A stretch of DNA of 64,000 nt from Streptomyces sp. SS1-1 (lineage in GTDB: Bacteria > Actinomycetota > Actinomycetes > Streptomycetales > Streptomycetaceae). Location: NCBI RefSeq assembly GCF_008973465.1, contig NZ_WBXN01000001.1, positions 1-64,000 on the forward strand, written 5' to 3'. Numbering within the stretch: the first letter of the stretch is position 1; the number at the start of each line of letters is the position of its first letter. Made by a program: the position numbers and the translations under genes. Positions 56,860 through 64,000 of the stretch are shown here, one piece after another. The notes beneath the pieces were generated by a model that worked only from the letters and a program-made list of their open reading frames with translations, was not told where the DNA came from and did no database searches.

Positions 56860-57006
56860 GTCTTGCCGACGGAGGGCTACGACGTGGCTCGGGGTGTCGG
56901 CGGTCACGGGGTGGTCGGTGTACTCGTCAACGGCAGTGGACGGCGCGTCATGTTCAGGGTGGAGTTGGACGCATTGCCCGTGGAGGAGCAAACAGGCTTG
57001 CCGTAA
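56860..57006 (+). pseudogene. M20-family amidohydrolase/peptidase N-terminal fragment
   Basis: Plus strand reads EGYDVARGVGGHGVVGVLVN and then VMFRVELDALPVEEQTGLP before a stop. This is the conserved N-terminal block of M20 aminoacylase-like enzymes (G-GV-VL-NG, D-DALPV-E-TGLP); the metal-binding remainder is absent. Confidence 0.6.
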
Positions 57007-57423
57007 CCGCCGTCGGGCCGCTGGCCCAAGCCTGCGGTCACGACTTCTAGACTGCGGCCGTCTTGGGGGTCGCGATGTTACTGGCCCGCGCGAGAGCGTA
57101 TTGGTGGCGAAGCTGGCCACTCGGTTCACGGCTGCGGGGCGGTGCCGCTCTGCTATTGATGGTGGGGATCGCAGCCCGCGGCAGTGGGCCCATGTGCCCG
57201 GGTCGAACGTGGCGGAGCGGCTCGCTGCTCTGCCACCCAATCACTCACCGGGCTTCGCCCCGCATCTTCCCACCGCACTGCCTGCCGCGACGTCCACGAT
57301 GACCGTCGCCGCGCTGATACAGCTGAGTCCGTCCTGTAAGCCGTCGCCGCCCTAGCTGAGGCTGCGGTGTTCGCCCGGCTAGCGAGACGGTCCGAGCCGT
57401 TGCCGCCTGATCGGCTGTTCTAT
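57007..57423. other. Intergenic region, no gene recognised
   Basis: No supported gene, repeat or RNA. Confidence 0.4.
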
Positions 57424-58155
57424 CTAGGAAACAGACCTGCGGACGGCCTGCCCCTGCGGGGGCAGGAGTTCGGTGTCGGCATCGAGAAGGGCCCGGTCCT
57501 GGACTGCCTCTTGGAGGGAGCGGTGAGAGGCCACGATTGACGAGCCGGCCCTGCCTGTGTGCCGACGCCGCTTGAGCAGCCGCAGTCCGACGAACATCGC
57601 CAGCGCCATGGCGGCGAGTGCAAGCGCTCCGACGGCTCCTGCCGAGTGCAGGAACTCGGTGGCCGCCGTGCCGGCGAAGTATCCAAGTCCCACGTTCCCG
57701 ACCCCCCAGACCACCGACGCGAGAGTGCTGAAGAAGAAGAAGCGTCTGTAGGACATTGCGGACGCGCCTGCGGCGAATGGCAGGAAGGTACGGATGAATC
57801 CGATGAACCGCCCGGCGAACACCGCCTTCCCTCCGTGCCGCACCAGGAAGGTCTGGGCTCTTCGAAGGTGGGCATCGAGGCGGAATCGGCGGAGTCGTCC
57901 GCTGCTGGGACGTCGTCCGCACCGGCGCCCCAGCAGGTAGCCAAGGTTGTCCCCGATGATGCCACCGGTCACCACCGCCGCTGCAAGGATCACCGGGTTG
58001 AGGTCGCCTTTACCGGCCAGTGCAGCAGCGATGAGGATGGCGGTCTCGCCGGGCACCAGCAGGCCGAGGAAGGCGCTGGTCTCGCTAACCGTCACAGCGA
58101 ACACCAGCAGGTATGCCCACCAGCCAGCCGATTCGATCAGGGTATCGATGTGCAT
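57424..58155 (-). CDS. DedA-family membrane protein
   Basis: A 243-residue SNARE-associated/DedA protein, a family now linked to lipid-carrier flipping across the membrane. The N-terminus MHIDTLIESAGWWAYLLVFA, the re-entrant motif LLVPGETAILIAAAL, GGIIGDNLGYLLGRRCG and the second motif FAGRFIGFIRTFLPFAAGAS are all typical. Its ATG overlaps the stop of the upstream membrane gene (TAATG). The last 40 residues are a non-conserved basic tail. Confidence 0.85.
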   Translation of the reverse strand: MHIDTLIESAGWWAYLLVFAVTVSETSAFLGLLVPGETAILIAAALAGKGDLNPVILAAAVVTGGIIGDNLGYLLGRRCGRRPSSGRLRRFRLDAHLRRAQTFLVRHGGKAVFAGRFIGFIRTFLPFAAGASAMSYRRFFFFSTLASVVWGVGNVGLGYFAGTAATEFLHSAGAVGALALAAMALAMFVGLRLLKRRRHTGRAGSSIVASHRSLQEAVQDRALLDADTELLPPQGQAVRRSVS

Positions 58156-59087
58156 TAGTGGGCCTGCCTGCCGATGCGCCGAGGAAGCATGGAACTTTCC
58201 GCTCGCTGAAATCGGGGCGAGGAGAGAAGGAATGCTGCGGCGTACCACGCCAGAAGTGGCAGGGCTCCGGCCAGGAGAGCGCTGAGGAGCCGGTTCTCCG
58301 CAGTCAGTACCGCGGAGGCGCCGATGAGGACAGCCGCCGCAAACGCACCGAGCCGCGCCCACGGCGCACGGGTGGCGGCGATCAGCGCCAAGGCCATCAG
58401 GACGTACCAGCCGGCCCGTACGCCGGGCGCCTCCAGGTAGTGGAGGGCTAGTGGTGTCTCACGCGCAGAACACCGGAATACGGCAAGGACAGCAAACCCG
58501 GCACCGCTGGACAACAGCAGAGCAAGAGCACCGCGCGTGTAGAGAGCTTGGTGTCGATGGCCCAGCCAGAGCAGAGTCAGCGCCATCAGGGGCCAGTGGG
58601 CAACACTGTGCACGCCTGACAGCACATGCGCCGCGCTCTGCCCGTACTCCCCCCATCCTGTGGGCATGTCGGTATGGCGAGAAGCGATCGCGGAAATCCA
58701 GCGGACCGCGCCGCTGGGCGTGGCGTCCCTGGTCCTGGTGAGCAACGCTGCATAGAGCAGCGCGGCACCGGCCGCCATGACCGTCATCCGCCGAAGTCGG
58801 CCTCGGACCCCGGCCCACGCTGGGTGGGGCTCCCCAGTGCGGGACTGGCGGTGAGCGCGTGCGCTGAGAGACCATCCCTGTCCGGTCGGGGAGAGTTGAG
58901 ATCCGTGGGGGGCGGGGGAAGCATCGACGTGCCATTGCTGGCGTGCCTCTCGTGAGGTCGCGAATTCCTCGCCTCGCTGTTCCGTTGTGCAGGGCGGCGC
59001 GGCGCCGCCAGCGGCACATGTGGACGGGTTCACAGCACCTCCTGAGCGCTCTGGGCCGCAACGCGCGCGGCGCCGCCCCTCGCTCAC
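58155..59087 (-). CDS. Polytopic membrane protein (PAP2-like size)
   Basis: Up to 310 residues; the true start may be near 58788, where the first hydrophobic segment begins (MTVMAAGAALLYAALL). About six membrane helices are visible. A luminal segment has SAAHVLSGVHSVAHWPL, reminiscent of the region of PAP2 phosphatases, but the PSGH and SR-x5-H signature is not clear, so the family is unsure. It precedes dedA with a one-base overlap, implying related work in lipid or envelope metabolism. Confidence 0.55.
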   Translation of the reverse strand: MSEGRRRARCGPERSGGAVNPSTCAAGGAAPPCTTEQRGEEFATSREARQQWHVDASPAPHGSQLSPTGQGWSLSARAHRQSRTGEPHPAWAGVRGRLRRMTVMAAGAALLYAALLTRTRDATPSGAVRWISAIASRHTDMPTGWGEYGQSAAHVLSGVHSVAHWPLMALTLLWLGHRHQALYTRGALALLLSSGAGFAVLAVFRCSARETPLALHYLEAPGVRAGWYVLMALALIAATRAPWARLGAFAAAVLIGASAVLTAENRLLSALLAGALPLLAWYAAAFLLSSPRFQRAESSMLPRRIGRQAH

Positions 59088-59177
59088 GTTGAAATGACAG
59101 TTGCCTGCTCGAGCGCTGGCGCATGAGCCATGACGAGGGATGGCCCCCGTTCGTCCGCGAATACCGCGAGAACTTTT

Positions 59178-59193
59178 TTGAGGCCACCCTCAA
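59178..59193. promoter_or_regulatory. TTGAGG-N4-CCTCAA operator upstream of the membrane/DedA pair
   Basis: TTGAGG-CCAC-CCTCAA, identical in both arms to the site at the TetR gene; about 90 bp upstream of the open frame at 59087. Confidence 0.65.
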
Positions 59194-59214
59194 GTTTGCT
59201 TGGCAAACATAACC

Positions 59215-59228
59215 CGAGGGTTGCCTCA
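59215..59228. promoter_or_regulatory. Second, weaker operator copy
   Basis: CGAGG-GTTG-CCTCA: one arm deviates by one base. It lies 37 bp from the site at 59178 (centre to centre about 36), close to the 38-bp-range pairing seen at 48269/48298. Confidence 0.45.
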
Positions 59229-59817
59229 TTTTATTGTTAGCATCGTCACAGATGGGCGGCGGGCTCCTGCAAGGACACCCGCGGCGTACCTCGGGGTGAA
59301 GCAAGAGAATCCGCCGGAAGAGCCCCGCGCCCGTCGGTTGGCTCGCCGGATCCCGGCGGCCCGGCCGCCGGCCTTAAGGCTCTGGTCAGCGGATCATGGC
59401 CAGCCCCATATGCGAATCACTGCTGCAGACAGGGCTATGGAGAACGCACGCCTCTTGCCCTCACGAGGGCCGGGCCCGTTCGATTTCGGTTCCTGCAGAG
59501 ATCGCAGGCCGAAAGTGGCTGGCCAGCCTGCACTGCCTGTGAGTCGTCCGAGGCCAAGACGTCCTTGAGCTGCTGAGACGTGCGTACATTGCCGGTTCGG
59601 TATGCGACAGGAAGGGCAGGTCATTACCTGAGAGGGGATTAGTGCATCCCCGCGGGTGACGTGTGTCACCAGCAAGGCCTAGTCGCTCGGCGCGTCTGCG
59701 CCTGCGCGGGAGCCGCGGCAACCACGGCGGCAGGTCAACGGCCCGTCGCCCGCAATCTCTGCAAGCGCCGCAACGAGGTGGAACGTCAACCGGCTCACGT
59801 GCTGCCTCGCCTTTCCG

Positions 59818-60816
59818 CTAGCCCCCGATCGCTGACATGGGACGGTCGGGTTGCTCGAAGTCCGGAGCGTCGAGGCCTGCGCCGGCCTTCTTTCCCCACG
59901 TGGCCACGCGCCAGATCCGGGCGATCTCCTCATCGGGAGCACCGTGGCGCAGTGCACCGCGCAGGTCGGTCTCCTCGGTGGCGAACAGACAGGTACGGAT
60001 TTGGCCGTCGGCGGTCAGTCGGGTCCGGTCACAAGCACGGCAGAACGGGCGGGTCACAGAGGCAATGACGCCGACACGGTGCGGGCCTCCGTTGACGAGC
60101 CAGCGCTCGGCCGGAGCGGAGCCCCGCAGCTCCTTGTCTTCCGGAGTCAGGCAGAAGCGGCTGCGTAGAGAGATAAGAATGTCGTCTGCGGTGATCAGGC
60201 CCTCACGCTTCCAGCCGTGCTGGGCGTCGAGCGGCATCTGTTCGATGAACCGCATCTCATAGCCGTTCTCGATAGCCCAGGCCAGTAGGTCGGGGGCCTC
60301 GTCGTCATTGAGTCCTGCCATCAGCACCGCGTTGACCTTCACCGGTGTCAGTCCTGCTTCACGGGCGGCCTGGAGACCGCTGAGCACGTCGTGGTGCCGG
60401 TCTCGTCGGGTCAGGCGCTTGAAGACGTGGGGGTGCAAGGTGTCCAGTGAGACATTGACCCGGTCCATCCCGGCGCCGGCCAGCGCCATTGCGGTGCGTC
60501 GCAGGCCGATGCCGTTAGTGGTCAACGACATGCGAGGGCGCGGTTCTAGGGTTGCGCACTGTTCGACGATGCCCATCAGGCCGGGCCGCAGCAGAGGTTC
60601 GCCGCCGGTGAAGCGGACCTCGGTGATCCCCAGTTCGGTGATGGCGATCCTCACCAGCCGGACGATCTCCCCGTCGGTGAGCAGGTCCGGTTTGGCCAGC
60701 CACTGCATGCCTTCCTCCGGCATGCAGTAGGTGCACCTGAGATTGCACCGGTCAGTAAGTGACACCCGCAGGTCTGTGGCCACCCGGCCGAAGGTGTCAG
60801 TAAGCAAGCCGACCAC
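59818..60816 (-). CDS. moaA: GTP 3',8-cyclase, molybdenum cofactor biosynthesis
   Basis: A 332-residue radical SAM enzyme that starts molybdopterin synthesis by rearranging GTP. The radical SAM cluster is CNLRCTYC at residues 24-31 (CxxxCxxC), with GGEPLLRPG after it. The C-terminal second cluster is CRACDRTRLTADGQIRTC. The protein ends in the Gly-Gly (SAIGG) required for activity. The GTG at 60816 gives the usual length. It is a stand-alone moa gene here, beside SDR genes on the same strand. Confidence 0.93.
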   Translation of the reverse strand: MVGLLTDTFGRVATDLRVSLTDRCNLRCTYCMPEEGMQWLAKPDLLTDGEIVRLVRIAITELGITEVRFTGGEPLLRPGLMGIVEQCATLEPRPRMSLTTNGIGLRRTAMALAGAGMDRVNVSLDTLHPHVFKRLTRRDRHHDVLSGLQAAREAGLTPVKVNAVLMAGLNDDEAPDLLAWAIENGYEMRFIEQMPLDAQHGWKREGLITADDILISLRSRFCLTPEDKELRGSAPAERWLVNGGPHRVGVIASVTRPFCRACDRTRLTADGQIRTCLFATEETDLRGALRHGAPDEEIARIWRVATWGKKAGAGLDAPDFEQPDRPMSAIGG

Positions 60817-60917
60817 CCCTGACAGTGAATACCTCTATAAAATTACACAATCTTCCGTTTTGCCACTCAGGGGATATATTGCATGCGCACGTCTTGTTCA
60901 CCCACGGCGCCGCTCCG

Positions 60918-61781
60918 TCAGGCACCGTCCAGGCCGGCGGAGGAGGACCTGCCGTCGGCAGATACATGTCGCGTCAGACGGAACGTCTGCATCATGAGCC
61001 GGCTTCTGAAGTCGGGGTCTAGCGCGGAGGGGTTCGGCTTCGCGGGCCGATCTTCAGCCAGATAGCGTCCGCCCCAGGCCTCGGCGGACAGAGCCGCCTG
61101 CACCACATTCCGCGCGCCTTGCTCCACAGGCGCTCCGCCGATGTCGTACATCGCATGCAGCAGTGCCGTGTGAATGACACCTGGATGCACACTCACCGCA
61201 TCGAACCGAGGTGAGGGCGCTTGATCGGCGAGCCATCGTGCGTGCGCTACGAGCCCCAGCTTGGAACGTGAGTAGGCGACGGTCGGGGTGTAGGCCGTGT
61301 GTTCCATGTTGAGGTCGTCGGGGTCCAGCGACGCCGACAGGTGCGTGGCCGAGGAGACATGGACGACGCGTCCGTGTGCGGCGCGGAGCAAAGCGGCAAG
61401 ACGATCGGTCAGCAGCACGGGCGCAAGGTAGTTGGTCTGCAGGGTGAGTTCGTTGCCATCCGTACTGAGCTGCCGAGTCGGGGGGCCCGGGCGTCCTGCA
61501 TTGTTGATGAGCACGTCAACCCGGTCGGTGAGGGCGGCGATCCGGTCGGCGAGGGCGCCGACCGCAGTGAGGTCGCCGAAGTCTGCCAGGACATAGTGCA
61601 CCTCACTTTGCCCCAGGTCCCTGAGCTGTCCGAGGAACCGGTCCACGTTCGCGGGATGCTGAGGGCCGTGCACAATCAGCCGGGTCGCCCGTGAGGTCAG
61701 CAGACGGGCGACGGCTTCTCCGATACCGCTGGTCGCGCCCGTAAGCACCAGAGTCATGGAAACAGGACCGCCAGAAGACAT
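60918..61781 (-). CDS. Short-chain dehydrogenase/reductase
   Basis: A 287-residue NAD(P)-dependent oxidoreductase. Cofactor motif TLVLTGATSGIGEAVARLL, NNAG in VLINNAGRPGP, and the catalytic Ser and YSRSK (VVHVSSATHL ... TPTVAYSRSKLG) are all present. Length and C-terminal extension resemble retinol-dehydrogenase-like SDRs. In-frame ATG at MTLVLTG (eight codons in) is an alternative start. Substrate unknown. Confidence 0.85.
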   Translation of the reverse strand: MSSGGPVSMTLVLTGATSGIGEAVARLLTSRATRLIVHGPQHPANVDRFLGQLRDLGQSEVHYVLADFGDLTAVGALADRIAALTDRVDVLINNAGRPGPPTRQLSTDGNELTLQTNYLAPVLLTDRLAALLRAAHGRVVHVSSATHLSASLDPDDLNMEHTAYTPTVAYSRSKLGLVAHARWLADQAPSPRFDAVSVHPGVIHTALLHAMYDIGGAPVEQGARNVVQAALSAEAWGGRYLAEDRPAKPNPSALDPDFRSRLMMQTFRLTRHVSADGRSSSAGLDGA

Positions 61782-62020
61782 TTCGGATACCGTTCAACGC
61801 AGACAGTCGGCGGCAGGGCTACCCGCGAGATCCGCAGCGTGCGGATGCCCCGCCCTGCCATGAGCCCAGCCTCGGCCGACTCCTCCAGCACCGCAAGCCC
61901 ACCTCGATCCGAGATTACGAATGCATATCCAGATTTTCGGATGAATGGAGGCTGCGATGCGGTCCGGCACGGTAACAGGCATGCGCGCCGGGACCACTCA
62001 CCAGCTGTACGGCGACATGC
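61782..62020. other. Spacer between SDR genes
   Basis: About 240 bases with no supported gene; it probably holds the promoter of the SDR at 60918. Confidence 0.4.
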
Positions 62021-62779
62021 TCAGACCCGAGCCGGCTGGGCGTAGAGGCTCTTGCCTCCGCAGACGTACATCACCTGGCCGGTGACAGCACGGCTGGCGG
62101 GAGAAGCGAAGTAGTGGGCGGCCCAGGCCACGTCGGTCGGCGCGCCGATCGTTCCCATGGGCTGGGCGGTCAGGAGGCGGTCCATGACCTCCTGCGGTTC
62201 CCGGCGCAGCAGCGGGGTGTCGATCAAACCGGGGGCAAGACAGTTGACGGTGATGCCGTACTTGGCCACCTCGATGGCGAGGGACCGGGTGGCTGAGACG
62301 ACCCCGCCTTTGGATGTGGCGTAGGCGAGCTGCCCGTACCAGCCGAGCCAGGCCCGGGAGGCGATATTGATGATGCGGCCGGTACGTCGAGGGATCATGG
62401 AGGTGAGCGCCGCCTGACTGCACAGGAAGACGCCGGTCTGGTTGATGGCTTGCGTCTTGTTCCACTCGTCGTCCGTGATGCGCCGTATCCCTCGGTCGAT
62501 GCTGATACCGGCGTTGTTTACGAGGACGTCTACCGGGCCGAGCCGGTCCTCGACCTCGGTGAAGAGTGCGGAAACGGCTTCTCGGGAGCTGACGTCCACG
62601 GGCAGTCCCACGGCCGTCGCGCCCGTGTGAGTGATTTCGTGGGCCGTGGCCTGTGCTCGCTGTTCGTCGATGTCGGCTATCGCCACTTGCGCGCCGGCGG
62701 CGGCGAAGTCGCGGGCGATAGCGAGGCCGATGCCGCTGGCCCCGCCGGTGACGACTGCGACCTTTCCGTCGAGATTCAT
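62021..62779 (-). CDS. FabG-like 3-oxoacyl reductase (SDR)
   Basis: A 252-residue classical SDR: TGGASGIGLAIARDFAAAGA, NNAGISIDR, the catalytic Ser in IINIASRAWLG and YATSK in YGQLAYATSKGG. It reduces a 3-keto group of an acyl chain or related ketone. AAGGAG five bases before ATG 62779 fixes the start. It lies 34 bp downstream of the SDR-like gene and in line with the thiolase, so the three probably form an operon for beta-keto acyl handling. Confidence 0.85.
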   Translation of the reverse strand: MNLDGKVAVVTGGASGIGLAIARDFAAAGAQVAIADIDEQRAQATAHEITHTGATAVGLPVDVSSREAVSALFTEVEDRLGPVDVLVNNAGISIDRGIRRITDDEWNKTQAINQTGVFLCSQAALTSMIPRRTGRIINIASRAWLGWYGQLAYATSKGGVVSATRSLAIEVAKYGITVNCLAPGLIDTPLLRREPQEVMDRLLTAQPMGTIGAPTDVAWAAHYFASPASRAVTGQVMYVCGGKSLYAQPARV

Positions 62780-62813
62780 TGTGTCTCCTTCAGTGTTGAT
62801 CATGGTCGGTTCT

Positions 62814-63437
62814 TTAGACGGACAGGCTTGACAGGAGGCTGGCACCACCGCAGCAGTGCAGGACCTGACCGGTGATATAGCCACTGCGGGGGTTCAGGAA
62901 GAAGGCTGCGGTCTCCGCGATGTCGTGGACGGTGACGGGGTCGGGGGTCAGCGCCTCGGGTTCGTACAGGTGGGTGTTCTCGGGGTGTCCGGCCTCCCGC
63001 AGAGGGCTGCCCTCGGGGGGCAGTGCAGCTATGACGTTCACAGTCGTGCCCGTGCGACCGAGTTGGAGTGCCAGGCTGCGCGCTGCCGAGACGAGTGCCC
63101 CGCTCTGGGCAGCCAGGTCGGGACGGCTCGGCCAGCCGAGGCCGTCCCGGCTGGCGATGACGACGATCCGTGACCCGCCTTCCTCGGGTGTGCGCAGGAA
63201 GGGAATCAACTGCGCTACGCGCGTGAGCAGCTGTTCGGCCGCGCTGCGGGTGGGTGTGCCGTCCAGAAGGCCAGGATCGTAGACGAATGCATCGATCGGG
63301 CCGGTGGGCTCGGTGAAGGCCGCGTCTGCGTCGACGCTGTAGCCGGCGGTTTTCAGACGGGTGGTGACGGCGTCCGCTGTGGCGGTGCCGGCCGGGGCCA
63401 GGACGAGGGCGCGGCGTGCGAGATTGCGGTGGGACAT
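62814..63437 (-). CDS. SDR-like protein lacking catalytic motifs
   Basis: A 207-residue protein with the general SDR fold order (RIVVIASRDGLGW at strand 5, GALVSAARSLALQLGRTGTT at helix 5, SGYITGQVLHCCGGASL at the end). However, it lacks the TGxxxGxG cofactor motif and the YxxxK pair. It may be a structural partner of the adjacent FabG-like protein, like the second dehydrogenase of paired fatty-acid systems. It is 13 bp downstream of the thiolase. Confidence 0.65.
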   Translation of the reverse strand: MSHRNLARRALVLAPAGTATADAVTTRLKTAGYSVDADAAFTEPTGPIDAFVYDPGLLDGTPTRSAAEQLLTRVAQLIPFLRTPEEGGSRIVVIASRDGLGWPSRPDLAAQSGALVSAARSLALQLGRTGTTVNVIAALPPEGSPLREAGHPENTHLYEPEALTPDPVTVHDIAETAAFFLNPRSGYITGQVLHCCGGASLLSSLSV

Positions 63438-63450
63438 CTGGCAGTGCCTT

Positions 63451-64000
63451 TCAGTCGGCGGTGAGGATGTGCACGGAGCAGGCGCCGTTGTCGACGCCGA
63501 AGATGCCGCCGCCGGTCACGTGGGTGAGAGCCACGGATGCTCCGGGCACCTGCAGGGAGCCTGCCTGGCCGGTGAGCTGCCAGTAGGCTTCGCAGATCTG
63601 TGTGGCCCCGGTGGCCCCCACGGGGTGGCCGCGGGACATGAGGCCTCCGCTGGGGTTGACCGCGATGCGCCCGTGCCGGTCGAAGTCGCCGTCGCGCACG
63701 GCCCGGTGTGCCGTGCCGCGCTCGGCAAGTCCCAGTGCCTCGGAGTGGAGAAGCTCAGCGATGCTGAAGGCGTCGTGCAGCTCGACCAGGTCGAGGTCGG
63801 CCGGGCCGAGCCCTGCCATCGCGTACGCCGCCTTGGCGGTGCGCTCGGTGATGTCGGGCCACGTCATGTCGCGGTACTGGGTGTGGAAGGTGCCGGAGCG
63901 CACCACGCTGGCGCGAATCCGTACGCGGGGTGTGTGCAGTTGTTCGGCGACTTCCTGGGAGCACAGCAGGACCGCGGCGGCGCCGTCGCTGTTAGGGCAG
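63451..64000 (-). CDS. Thiolase-family acyltransferase, 5' end beyond the window
   Basis: The visible C-terminal about 180 residues match the lipid-transfer/thiolase type: CPNSDGAAAVLLCS, LDLVELHDAFSIAELLHSEA, the catalytic His region NPSGGLMSRGHPVGATGATQ and ALTHVTGGGIFGVDNGA-C. It would join or split acyl-CoA units. The frame is open to the last base, so the start is outside. First visible gene of the run leading to the SDR-like and FabG-like genes. Confidence 0.8.
   Translation of the reverse strand, partial: CPNSDGAAAVLLCSQEVAEQLHTPRVRIRASVVRSGTFHTQYRDMTWPDITERTAKAAYAMAGLGPADLDLVELHDAFSIAELLHSEALGLAERGTAHRAVRDGDFDRHGRIAVNPSGGLMSRGHPVGATGATQICEAYWQLTGQAGSLQVPGASVALTHVTGGGIFGVDNGACSVHILTAD

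Larger units (their letters stand above)
59088..59817. other. Intergenic region with paired operators
   Basis: Contains the two TGAGG-N4-CCTCA-type sites (59178-59193 and 59215-59228) in an unusually AT-rich stretch (59171-59240), probably the promoter of the membrane/DedA pair. No supported gene. Confidence 0.5.

Overview
The window is high-GC DNA with GTG/ATG starts, GGAGG-type ribosome sites, an SsgA-like protein, a TadG/LysM-BTAD pair and many HTH proteins, which points to a Streptomyces (or close relative). It looks like accessory DNA from a chromosome arm or a linear plasmid. A helicase with helicase-associated (HA) repeats, a second HA-helicase remnant and a Tap-like remnant are all typical of Streptomyces linear replicon ends. 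No rRNA, tRNA or CRISPR array was seen.

Layout. 0-19 kb: HA helicase; CoiA-like protein; small proteins; XRE regulator; a tightly overlapping minus-strand trio (tyrosine recombinase, small HTH, four-zinc-ribbon integrase-like protein); a divergent TadG-like/LysM-BTAD pair; a DEDDh exonuclease; a secreted HNH nuclease convergent with a prepilin peptidase. 19.3-34.6 kb: two inverted 1379-bp IS256-family copies with identical proteins enclose about 12.5 kb carrying a serine-hydrolase/membrane-protein pair, a HAD hydrolase, TPR-type and RHH regulators, a sigma-like pair, a HEAT-repeat protein and several hypotheticals. Copy 1 has a perfect 8-bp target duplication; copy 2 has none and abuts gene debris.

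34.7-44 kb: a frameshifted NucA/NucB-type secreted nuclease convergent with a possible inhibitor, then remnants (HA helicase, Tap-like, IS481, aldehyde dehydrogenase) around an LLM/FAD-oxidoreductase fusion, its LLM partner, a MarR regulator and an NAD(P)-binding protein. 44.5-55.3 kb: a dead FAD-oxidoreductase copy; the murQ/EIIBC pair for N-acetylmuramic acid; a small secreted protein; an SsgA-like protein; a TetR regulator; IS5-type sequences; and a second regulator-LLM-FAD oxidoreductase module (HxlR type).

55.3-64 kb: decayed pieces of a thiazole/oxazole-modified peptide locus (YcaO C-terminus and, on the other strand, a thiopeptide-type precursor gene with a one-base frameshift), an M20 peptidase fragment, a DedA/membrane-protein pair, moaA, and a minus-strand run of two SDRs, an SDR-like protein and a thiolase cut by the window end.

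Regulation. A palindrome of the form TGAGG-N4-CCTCA recurs upstream of the small secreted protein (twice), directly upstream of the TetR gene, and upstream of the DedA/membrane pair (twice). This is a candidate local TetR regulon. All family assignments are from memory of motifs; no database search was possible.
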